64,000 nt of DNA from Gautieria morchelliformis (taxonomy: Eukaryota > Basidiomycota > Agaricomycetes > Gomphales > Gomphaceae): assembly GCA_015179125.1 (NCBI GenBank), contig WHVA01000100.1:112001-176000 (forward strand), written 5' to 3'. Under the pieces are notes generated by a model. The model had not been told where the DNA came from, did not search any database, and was given only the letters and a program-made list of their open reading frames with translations. The position numbers and the translations under genes were made by a program. Positions 10,550 to 21,040 of the stretch are shown here, piece by piece; position 1 is the stretch's first letter; each line of letters begins with the position of its first letter.

Positions 10550-13500
10550 ATGGTCCCAGATTTCCTCTACAACCGCAAGGAAGGGACATGGGCGTGCCTT
10601 CCATGCGACAATGGGGAGCAACCCAAGTCATTGCACCATGCACGGATACACGCGAATGTCACAGAGTATGCAGGCCGTTGTGTGGAGGCGTTGTTGGGGG
10701 ATGAGGGGATGCTTGCCCCCAACGCACTGGAGCGGATGTGGATCAGCAGTTTCGACGATGGAATGACCTTGGACGGTATGGGTGATGGGGGCGAAGAAGA
10801 CGTAGGGTTCGGTGACCACTTGCCCGAGGGAGTGGAGAACTGGCACGCCAGGCAGTGGGAGCTTGGTGAGCAAATGTCTGCCTCCGAACGGCAGGCTGCA
10901 GCAATTGGGGACCAAAACCGGAAGTGGGCCGAGGAACTGGCAGCTGAGGCACACGAGACTGATGAGGATAGGGAAGGGTTGTCCGACACTGACCCAACCA
11001 GTGGGGTAAGAGGACCAGGTAACTGCGGTCCTTTGATAGCGCAGAGAGCGTGTGTTGATCTTGACACTAGGGGTTCATGGACGAAGGCGGCGCAACCAGG
11101 TGGCTGATGAAGAATGGGCTCCGTGGAATGATCACGTGGTATGTCTGACCTTGTGGTGGTGGTTGTTTTGTAGCTGACTACGGCATTGGCGTCGATCTCC
11201 AGTCGTGTACACTGGATGTGGTTACACACCTTCAGAGAACAACATTTTCTGAAATAGAACAAGACCTGATCCTGTGGTTGCTCAAAATCAACGGCGCGGC
11301 TCAAGTACCGTCCGTTAACCAGGTCAAGGCAGTGCGTGACAGCGTGCAACGCATGGGTGGGGTTAATAGTATTCACAATATTGGGACATTGGGGCACACG
11401 TATTATATCCTGGACATAGGGCATATCATAGCAGACGTGAGTCTGCGCTGTTAATTCAAATAGGCTCTCACTGATGCTTGGGCCGCCAAGGAATTTGCGA
11501 ACCCTAAGGTTCGCAAATTCTTGGAGTTCTATCCTCGGGATTCGGGGCAAGGGGTCACTCAGACATGGGAATTCGCCCGATGGCTCACAGAGGCGGATCC
11601 AACATACCTGACACCGATGGTGCGGGTTGGGATTCAAGACTATTTCACATCGGAGCCATGTCTGCTGAAGGATGGGAGCGTCTGTATGCCCCATCGGTGG
11701 TTTCGTAAGGGTGCAGCTCCAGGCAGGCGACTGTGTGGCAGGGCTTGGCGGATGACTCCCATGCATCTCAACAATCAATGGGGCTGGGTTATTGAGAAAA
11801 ACCACGATATCCTCTTTGACACCGAAGAGCTCTTGTTGAATTTTCCAGAATTCGACGGGGCTTATCGTGCGCGAGGCCTGCCTGCCCCTGCAGCGATTTG
11901 GGGTATGTTGCACGTGCGTTCAGTCATGTTTGGTTCACAATTAAGTGCCACCAGGCTTCCGAACAGGTGATGAGGAGCTGGTTTGCAAGTGGGACCACTC
12001 CCTCCCCAACTGATGGCCGACTCTAGCAGATGGGCATAGAGTGTTTGCATGCCCCATATGGCTGTATTGTGATGATACCTCAGGGAACCGCTCTAAGAAA
12101 TGGAACGAGCACTACAGTTACTTGTTTGCGCTTGCGGGCCTACCACGTGATCAGTGGCAAAGGGACTTCAATGTCCATTTCGCTTGTACGTCGAATGTGG
12201 CCGCTCCTTTGGAGATGCTCGAGGGGGTGGTTGAACAACTAGAGTAAGCCCATGGTTTCTGGTCCTCGTGCGTAGCTGAGTGGCCACATTCCAGGAAGAT
12301 CAGCCTACACGGCGTGTGGGCCTATGATTGTGTGCTGCAGGAGATGGTCCTGTTCTTTGTTCCGGTACATGGGATGCTAGGTGACAATCCCATGCAAAGT
12401 GAGTTTGCTTCTCACATTGGGCTCCGTGGTAATTTTTTTTGCTGCTGTTGCTGGGCCAAGGGCCACGATGTCGAAGATGAACGTCCGACTGACCGAGACA
12501 GTGGCGATGAAGACGGCCCCCGCAATGAGCCACTTGAGGTTATGACTGAACATGTCAAGAGATTCACGCAGGTGAGCCTAGTTGTATTTTCACCTAGTTG
12601 TATTTTCACCTAGTTGTATTTTCTTGAGCATGGCATGTGTCGCGCTATGGTAGATCGGGCGACAACGGGAGCGCCATGAGACCATGGCTACGACAGGTCA
12701 GATATTCCAGAAAATACAGGATATGGCCCCTCAAAAGGACATCCGCATGCTGACCACGAATACTGGCATGAAAGATAACTTCTTTGAGCATTTTCGAAAG
12801 AGACTCGAAAATGCTCGCAAAGGACGGACAGGTGCCCATGCTGAACATGCCATGTTACGTGAGCTCGAGGCCGTGCCCCATAGGCCATGGAACCCTGTAT
12901 GGCGTCTTAGAGGTGTGTATTGGTGTACTCGCGTCCTCTCTTATGCTAACTGCTTGTCGGTAGAATTGGACCCACACAGGGACACACCTGTAGAAATCCT
13001 GCATGTCATTCTCTTGGGTGTGGTCAAGTATTTCTGGCATGATGCAATTGCTAGGACCAACGATGAGCAGAAGACCATCTTAAAGGCCCGGTTGACATGC
13101 CTGGATGTATGCAGGCTTGACCCAGAGCTCACTCGGGTGCCAGGGCACACATATGTCCAGTATGCTGGATCGTTGGTTGGCAGGGACTTCCGGGCCATTG
13201 CCCAGGTAGCTATTTTCGCTTTATATGACATGCTACCTCCGGAGATACTGGAGGCATGGGCGGCCCTTGGGACTCTCGTCCCGATGGTGTGGTCCCCATG
13301 CATCGCAGACTTGGACATGTATCTGGTGAGCCCTTAGAGCTCAAGCATCACGAGACTTGATCTGACACCGTGCGCAGCATATGCTCTCGGACGCCATCAA
13401 GCACTTCCTGGCCTGCACGGCATCCTGGACACCACGGTGGTTTAATAAACCCAAGTTCCATCTGTTATTGCACCTCCCTGAGCACATACGACGTCTCGGC

Positions 13501-14545
13501 CCTGCGATTCTCTTCGCCACTGAAACCTTTGAGTCGTACAATGCCATCATTCGGGCATGGAGTATTCACTCAAATCGCAAGGCCCCGAGTCGTGACATAG
13601 CCCAGCGGGCTGCGCATTGTCATCGTATCCGCCACCTGATGAGCGGTGGGTTTTACAAGGTTGACACTGATCTAGACGTAAATCCAGACACCCCTCCGGA
13701 GTGGCGCACCATCGGGCCCGGTCCCGCATCGCTGGTCTGCCAGCCAAATGTCCTGTGTCGGTACCTTGGCCTGCGTGAGGAATCCAGTCCTGCCCCAGGT
13801 AACGTGTTATAACCACAATGAACTCCCTGTCACTTATTGCACACAGGGACAATGAGCCGTGAGGGTCAGGGTGCACCAATCCCATGGGTGCAATGACAGT
13901 CGAGCCGACATTTCCGCTTCCCCAGCCAAACTCGAGCTCCCAAGGTCCGCCTGGGCAGCGCGGTAGAGTCGATCAGTGGCGCACGCATACTGATCGGTGG
14001 ATATGCCATTCGGCAGCCTCAGCCACCACACGCACTCACGATATCTCATGTCATTGAAGCATTCTCCATTTTGGGGTCAGACCGTGACGGCCTTGGCCTT
14101 GCAGACTGGGTCCTTGTGCGTGATCACATCCTCGGCCCTCTGGTACGTCCGTACCAGATGCCCCAATTGGTTCCCACTTCCCAATATGCCCTCATATGCC
14201 CCACGGTGCGTCACTCCACATCATCATTTTCCCTTGGGCGCACTGATCAACTCCCCGGGGCCATAGGAAATGCTCTGCGCCCTCAATGTGCAGCACAACT
14301 GTGCTGCACATGCCTGTTCCCTCGACCTCAACCGAGTCGTCTACCAGGAACGGGAAGCGTCTAGAATGCACACCAAGGCCGTCCGTCACTTAGCCCCAGA
14401 GGATATTCTCCTCAATACCGCCAAGATGCGAGACCAGCAATGGATTAACACTTTTTCCAGCAGTCTCACCCACGTGGACATGGACATTTTGCTTGCTCAG
14501 GCGTGCCGCGATGAGCTCGAGCGAACCCGCACTAACCCACCCTAA
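10550..14545 (+). CDS. Tnp2-like transposase-type protein (CACTA-related?), multi-exon
   Basis: At least ten exons with short introns give a long protein of a kind greatly expanded in mushroom genomes. Blocks in order: a Cys/His start (WACLPCDNGEQPKSLHHARI), acidic linker, DEEWAPWNDHV, WEFARWLTEADPTYLTPM (11560 on), PIWLYCDDTSGNRSKKWNEH and YSYLFALAGLPRDQWQRDFN (12050-12200), WAYDCVLQEMV with LGDNPMQSEF and a CCCCW cysteine cluster (12315-12455), DPHRDTPVEILHVILLGVVK (12968 on), WTPRWFNKPKFHLLLHLPEH (13430 on), and a C-terminal part with LNVQHNCAAHAC and ILLNTAKMRDQQW, stop at 14545. The YDC..QE...GDNP...C..C arrangement recalls Tnp2 transposases. No disabling change was noticed, but I did not resolve every splice site. 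The true start may lie upstream of the ATG at 10550. Confidence 0.6.
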
Positions 14546-14720
14546 CCCGCACTAACCTGCACCAATCCGCATCGCTCTCATATAACCCAATGCCCTCTCA
14601 CCCCCCCCCCCCATGTCAACCCGCCCTAACCCGCACTAACCCGCACTAACCCGCACTAACCTGCACCAATCCGCATCGCTCTCATATAACCCGACACCCT
14701 CTCAACCCCCCTCCATGTCG
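14526..14720. repeat. Minisatellite after the transposase gene
   Basis: Two copies of a roughly 103-bp unit (TGCACCAATCCGCATCGCTC at about 14558 and 14661), each containing 10-bp CCCGCACTAA repeats, lie between the stop codon of the transposase-like gene and the next gene. Confidence 0.75.
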
Positions 14721-14847
14721 GCATCTCCCACGTCAGGCGCCATTGTCATCAGGCCTGCATACCGTCGGTCATCGCTCAACCCCCGGCCATGCATCCCGCT
14801 GAGGCGCTGCACGCAACCGCAGCGCCGCCTTAAAATTTTTCCTACAA

Positions 14848-16676
14848 ATGGCCGTTCATATCCCTCCTTGCTTGCAGTTCGTGCCTCCCCTCCTGACCCC
14901 AATGGCCTCCCTCTACCGCCTCATGAATCGGGACGCGCAGCCGACCGACATGTTTCGCAATAGCACGAACACTCCCCCAGCGTGGGAGTCTTTCCTTCAC
15001 CAATTGCAGAGCGACAGCCCCTTCGTCCCAGGCTTCCCCAGCTCAGATGACGCATCTGACTCGACCTACCTCCGAGCCCCCGTGAGTGGACGGGCTGACA
15101 CTCGCAAGCGCCCTCATCCCATTGCATTCGGTTTTGAAGAATCCCTGGATGAAAACACCTTCAATGTGCCATCCATGGGAAGCCGCCCCCCAGGACAATT
15201 AGCCGTGCGGCCAGGCGCCTCGGGCGGCCTACCCAAACCCGTCACTGCCAATGAAGTTGACGCCATCGCCAATGAGCGCAAGCTCACCAAGGTGCTGCGT
15301 ACGGAGCTCCACTCCTTTGCGAAGGTGCGTGGTATGACACAATTTGCACACGGCACTGATAGGTATCAATGCGGAATGCCTCTGTCACCAGCAGATCTGA
15401 GACTTCGACTGGTTCTCTTCGCTGAAGACCTCAGTCAGCGCCAACTGCTGAACACCCTCGTCGAGGACCAGAAAGCCATCAAGATGCTCCTCGCTGCAGT
15501 GGACAGCAAAATCAAGGCGAAGGCGGTCCTAGAGGGCCATGTCAAGGTATCTATTGGTTAACTTCAGTTCTATCAACTAACCCCTCTCTCTACCAGGAAT
15601 GGATCACGTCTCTTGTGCGAGATGCGTTGTCCGAGGAAGGCCGGACTAACTATGTCAACGTGTGGCAGGATGCCATGGTACGTTGGCTCATAGGGAATCA
15701 GACGATGCTGACACTTCGTGTTGCAGGTGGCCTTCGAGGCCAAAAGCCCCGAGCTCAAATACGAGTACTTGTTCAGGGACGTTAACCTCAGGAAGCTCGT
15801 CCAAACTGAGATGTGCAAGAGGAGCACCACTCAGCAGGAGCAACTTCGTAGGCTGGTGCGTTGCCACTTTGTCATGCGTGGCCTTTCATGTTCATAGCAT
15901 TTTGCCAAAGCTCGTGCGCAGCATCAGCGCTGGTGCCACGGCTTGCTCTCTGGACAAGTTTGAGCATAATTTATTGTCCCAGTGGCGGATCAGTGGAGTC
16001 CCTTTACAGATACCACTCAATGTGCGCGCTCGATGTGTGATACTGGTATGTATTTGGCCTCAGATATACAAGAAGCTCACATACGTATGAAACAGAGAAC
16101 TTATACTATCAAGCACATGGGCGGTGTCCCGACAGGCAACACCACTCAGGCCCTGGAAGGCACTGCTGATGCTGATGAAGACGTGGACGAAGAAGATTTG
16201 GATGTGGATGCGGACCCCACTCCCAAAGCGAAGAAGGCCAAACCTTCGAAACAAGGTGAAATGGTGGATGTGAAGTTCTGGCGGGGAGTAGAAGCCGAGG
16301 TGCTGGCGGTCAACCAAAATTACGCGAAGAATATGGAGGGGTATAAAGTGTACGCTTGTGGCTTGATCATGCTATGGCTATCTAATAACTCAGTTCCAGC
16401 TATATTGAGAAACTCATACATGAAGACAACGGTCAATTCGGGAAGAAGCAATCTGCTGCGCATGCTCTTTTGCTGGCGTGCCGTCCCAGCCCACCCCCTG
16501 CACCCATCGGGTCCGACGCGCAGTTACCTGAAGGCTCTGCAGCTACGGGTGTCTTGGAGAACGAGTATGGGGCTAGTGAGTATTATTCATCTTCATACAC
16601 AGATAGCTATGAGCGAGGGGGCAGTGTGGCAGCCGCGCCCAGGGGGTACAGAGAATTCAATCCTAGAATGGTTTAG
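14848..16676 (+). CDS. Unnamed partner gene downstream of the Tnp2-like gene
   Basis: Exon 1 (from ATG 14848, or the in-frame ATG at 14902) runs to 15546 and contains TPPAWESFLHQL, RTELHSFAKVRGMTQFAHGT and LFAEDLSQRQLLNTLVEDQK. A 50-bp intron (15547-15596) follows, then EWITSLVRDALSEE...VWQDAM, an intron (15678-15726) and VAFEAKSPELKYEYLFRDVN. Later exons contain ACSLDKFEHNLLSQWRISGV, RTYTIKHMGGVPTG, an acidic stretch with a KAKKAKPSK basic patch, FWRGVEAEVLAVNQNYAKNM and a final exon with ENEYGASEYY, stop at 16676. I know this protein only as a hypothetical recurrent in Agaricomycetes; no function is known to me. Same strand and about 300 bp spacing suggest it forms a unit with the preceding gene. 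Confidence 0.55.
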
Positions 16677-16683
16677 TGATTAG

Positions 16684-17440
16684 TCATTGTTCTGGAATAT
16701 ATATATATCTCAATGTGATCAAATGATGACCTCGGGGGCATGCAAATGTTGAAGACCGACGGGTGGCGAATGGCAACACAGCTCTCAAAAATCGCGCAAG
16801 CAGATGCCGCAAATTTGCCACGCCATCAGCTTTCACTCCTGGGAAAAACGGCAGGTTGGTGGACAGGCGATGTCTGCATTCACATATCAGTCGGGAGTAG
16901 AAAGGAAGCATATCACGCAAGCTAATTCCTGCCTGTGTAATTGCATGAGACGCGTCCTCTTGCCCGCCCACCATGGATCGCGAGTGCCGCGACAGCAAGC
17001 TTAAAAGGCTTGATCTGTACCTTTGCAAACTGCAGCTTCATCTCTGGCCATCGCTGAGTCTTTCTCGCATTATGATTTCACGCAGTTTTCTCTAGACCCC
17101 GACTGGGTAGAAGCCATAGGAAGTGTCGACGGCGCGGTGAACATCAGATGAAGTGGCTGAGAACAAGGAGGCAGATGATGGGTTATGGGAAGATGAGGAG
17201 GAGGAGGAGGAGGAAAATTCTGACCTAAAGTCTGCACGTGAGACTGCAAGCCATGGATATAGAGGTGGATGATGGGGTAGACATTGGTGTCACACAACTT
17301 CGCAACTATTTGAGTGAGCACCTGGCCTTGCCACCACTGGTCAATGTCGGAGAGGATCCAACAGTGATGAAGAAGGCAGCTGGCAGTGCACCTAGAGTTT
17401 TTGAAGTACCAGACATACTATTCTAAAAAACTCGCAATCT
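16684..17440 (+). other. Degraded protein-coding remnants
   Basis: Short frames with coding character occur, for example SHYDFTQFSLDPDWVEAIGS near 17063-17122 and an acidic (GAG)n-encoded tract near 17193-17215, followed by a frame ending RVFEVPDILF at 17426. They are not connected by clear splice sites and I cannot name a family. They look like leftovers of a mobile-element or host gene. Confidence 0.3.
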
Positions 17441-17985
17441 TTGTAATCACGGTCATATCAGCCACAGTTTGAAACACATGTTTGAAACACCGTGTTTATA
17501 ACACGGTGTGTTACTAACGTGTGTCAAACCCCCGACGACTTTGCCCCCGTTCCCTAAAGAAGACCAGTCGAAATCAACAAATATCGAGGGGATAGGAGTT
17601 AAAGCTAAATATACATGTACTATACTAGTTTCCGATTGTCTCCGGTCAATGTTCGACGTGTTGATTTCACCCTGTGACCCTTTGTGTATCCTCTGCTTCA
17701 ATTTGCGAAGTCTACACCCACGAAGTCACAATTACAAGCCGCTACCAATGGAGTATCCACTGGACTTTACTAGGCTAGGTGCACTGGTGGCTTGGAAACT
17801 GCCAGACTTTGTTCCCGTCTGCGTCGATGTGCAAGATCTACGACAGCCTGACAGCAATATCATAAGTCAACTTGGATACAGCTTGCTACCAATGAAAATT
17901 ATAGGCCTTTTAGGTGTAATATCTGGGCAAGGCGAGTCTTGACTTGTGATGTACGGTAGGAGCCCATAGAAACCGACGCCGCTCA
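17441..17985. other. Non-coding stretch with a hairpin
   Basis: It contains the inverted repeat CACCGTGTTtatAACACGGTG at about 17488-17508. A 144-codon open frame at 17508-17942 has no recognisable feature. No gene is supported. Confidence 0.4.
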
Positions 17986-17989
17986 ATTT

Positions 17990-19604
17990 CCAGGCCCCAC
18001 TCTCCCTCGCGGATCAAAAATCCCATTCGATATATATCATGCAATTTTCGCATGGTTAGAGCCACTAAGTACTCTCAGGTTGTCAAGCATCGGGAGGATG
18101 GGCATGATCCACGATAAATCCTCACGGACCTTAACAAAATCATGAGGATCTTGCAATATATCCAGTGGATCAACAGTACCGTATGTCTTATTGTGCACTC
18201 CTTAACATGAGCCTGCAGCGTTTCCAACGGTGTCAGAGTACTGTTATACAAGGGCATCGTTGGCATAATGTCCAAGTAATTGTCGCCATGAATGAGTAGA
18301 CGGCGCCATATTTTATGTGTGGCATAGTAAGCGAATTGGACACAGTAGTTCCTCACTCCATCCTGCAAACTATTGGGAGGCTCCCAGCTTTGGAACAGTT
18401 GGTAATCCTCGGGGCTACCGTGGAGCACGTCCCACCTGCTCATTCAACAGAACCTGTGTTTGGACCCCACGAAACACCCTTCCCTCTTCTGCGTCAACTC
18501 ACCATTGCACCTTTTTTCCACTATGTGGATAACCAGTTGTTTCAGGACACATTGTATGCCCTTTGCGGTGCAACAAGGCTACGATCTGTGACAGTTCATG
18601 ACAGTAATTGGCTCCACCGGTTGCTTCCTCATATTACACCACAGCTGGTCTCCCTCTGTGGTAACTTCTCGAACATCTCTCCGGACACCTTCCATCTGTT
18701 TGTCCAAGGACATACTGCACTCCAGGATCTTGCACTGTATTTCGAGGAAACTACTCAGGCCCGTTCTTACCTGAGTGTTGATCTTGATCCGAATGACTTG
18801 CCTCATCTCCGGTCATTCAACGGTCCATTCATTCTGTACCCCAAGGTCATTCGCGCCTGTCCTGTCACAAGGCTAGCCTTAGGCTGTCATTTTTACATGG
18901 ATTTTCGCCATGCAAGGTACAATGAGCCTCCTTTGTTATCACCGTCTATGCTTGGATTGGCGGTGTTCCCTCCAAAGCGTAGCCATATGGGATACATCAC
19001 ACACGTTAACCGCATGGCCGACGATGAAATCGACGACTGGACAACCTTGAAATCTGTAGGCAGCAGCGTACAAGAACTTTTCGTGCGCGTTAAATGTGGT
19101 GAAGGCATATCCGACCCATCACTCGGTCGATGTTTCCCAAACGTCGTTCGCCTGGAACTTCACTTCCACAGAATCACCCAAATGGAGACACTATTCGAAA
19201 TACTTGCCAATTTACTCGGACAATTCAAATCGTTGAAATCCTTTGTGCTACAAAGCCCTGATGTCCAATTTTATTCAATCTGGCTTTCACCGCGATTACA
19301 ACACGATTTTGTCCACCGTGTTTATCAGGAGTTTTGCCCGACACTCGAGACGGTTGTAATTGGGCCAATGATGGTCTGGCACTTGCGCGATGAGCCAGTG
19401 CACGGCCCCGAGTGTCACTGCCAGCTTGAATTGCTCTCTCCAACGCTCATCCATCATCACATCAGACATTTGACCGACCATCCCCAGTATAACGTATATT
19501 ATAGAGCAAGTGATCACGAGTGGAATGGCACGCTCGCCCGTGTTTTGCGTGAAAGACCACCTAGATGGATTAGGAGGCCTATAGGTTATACGCCGGATCT
19601 CTAA
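17990..19604 (+). pseudogene. F-box/LRR-like gene 1, scrambled by internal inversion
   Basis: The F-box start SKIPFDIYHAIFAWLEPL lies on the plus strand at about 18008-18065. The next part of the family protein, CVQFAYYATHKIW through LETLQAHVKECTIRHT, an intron (GTACTG..TTAAG) and IMPILPMLDNLRVL, lies on the minus strand between about 18345 and 18066. The remaining C-terminal part, from LQTIGRLPALEQLVI to the stop at 19604, is on the plus strand again, with FVHRVYQEFCPTLETVVIGP typical of the family. Thus about 280 bp has been flipped in place, with some 60 bp and 30 bp lost at the two breakpoints. F-box proteins are usually SCF ubiquitin-ligase adaptors; this copy cannot make the full protein. 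The 1.2-kb C-terminal frame is still open. Confidence 0.82.
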
Positions 19605-19772
19605 GAAGTCTTGGAGCCGACGGCTGACGGCCCACAGGTAAGCATCGACGCTCCTCCGTATATCCTTAGCTGAGATCATCTCTTCGGACGAAGGTTTTGT
19701 GACGAGTACTATCTAGGCGTGACTTAACAAAAGTATACTGGAGCAATCGATCGACGGTCGATGGATGCGCAG

Positions 19773-21040
19773 ATATGTTGCATTGCCAATTTCCTCGTGG
19801 GGGCGTACAGGCACGAACATAAGTTAGGCCACTGCACCTCGCAGGTAACACAGTACTTGTAATTTCTCGATCGGGGCATGGACACCCCACAGGTTTTTCT
19901 TTTCTTGTGCTTCACCGTGTACTAAGTAGCCTAGACATTCATGCATGGAAGCTCGGGCCATGCTCATCTCACAGGTATTCTGAGCGTTCCTGAGGCCTGG
20001 ATAATCATCGTGCACCAAGGCATTAATATTCATCGCAACCGTGACGTTTTACATGCCGCGCAACCCAGCGCATACAACGATATCATTATGTAAGTAAAAG
20101 AGCGAGCAGAGCAGGAAAGCAAAACAAAATAAATTAACCGACATCAAAGCACCACGAAGACCTCTCGCCCGACCGCCCCCCGTGCTCACCGCAGCTCTCG
20201 CAGGCGACTCATGACGCCCTGCATATCCGGCGCCTGCCGCCGCCGCTCCTCCAGCCCGCCCGTGACCCCCCCGCGCGACACGCTCACCACGCGCTGGATC
20301 ACGCCCTTCCTCGCGACATGCACCGCAGTCGTCGTCGCGGGCGCGGCGGTGCGGGGACGCGCGGGGGCGGCCGTCGCCGTCGCCGTCGTGCGCCCGTCGT
20401 GCGGGTGCGGGTGCGGCGCGGGGTAGCGCGCGAAGGGCGGCGGGCTGGGGGGCACGACGGGGAGCCCGTCGTGCAGCGCGTATCCGCGCGGAGGAAGGAG
20501 GAGCGTGTCGGGGGGCGGGTGTGCGCGGGGGCGGCGCGAGCGGGGCTGCTCGGGGGCGGGGGCGGGGTCGACAGGGGCGGGGTCGGGCGACTTCGTGTGG
20601 GTGTGGGTGTGCATGTGCGTGTGTGTGTCGTCGGCCGCCAGGGTGGACGGGTGCGTCGACGCGAAGCTGTCCGTCGAGCTCGACACCAGCGTCGCCGTCG
20701 ACGTCGACCCGTCCTGCAGCCCCAGGCTCGCGCTGCGCCTGTGCAGCACGAGCGTGGCCTTGGCCTTGGGCGCGTGTGTAACCGCGGGCGATGTCGGCGG
20801 GGTGGCCGTTTGTGTGAGTGGCGCCGCAGCGTGGCGCACCGCCGGCGCGGCCAACGCCACATGGGCAGGCAGCACCGGCAGCACCGGTAGCGCCTCCTCC
20901 CCCCAGCGTGCCCCGGCACGTGCCCTGGTGCTGCCCTCCCCCGCCGTATGTGGGCGGCGCACGTGTCCGCGCGTGTCCCGCTGCGGCGCCTTCGTGGACC
21001 CCGCGCCGGCGGCCGTGGCGGCCATCTTCGCGACCGCCGC
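19773..21040 (-). repeat. Partner copy of the inverted segmental duplication
   Basis: Reverse-complement match to 561-1729 plus 3210-3549. It keeps the uninterrupted target site (CGAGC at 20103-20107) of the solo LTR found in the other copy. It covers the 3' part of the GC-rich gene and about 400 bp downstream. 19605-19772, between the F-box relic and this repeat, holds nothing recognisable. Confidence 0.85.

Noticed and set aside
14526-14660. CCCGCACTAA repeats as telomeric sequence
   Set aside because: The 10-bp unit is not a known telomere repeat and forms a minisatellite after a stop codon.
17508-17942. 144-codon open frame
   Set aside because: No recognisable motif, no splice context and no second copy; probably chance.
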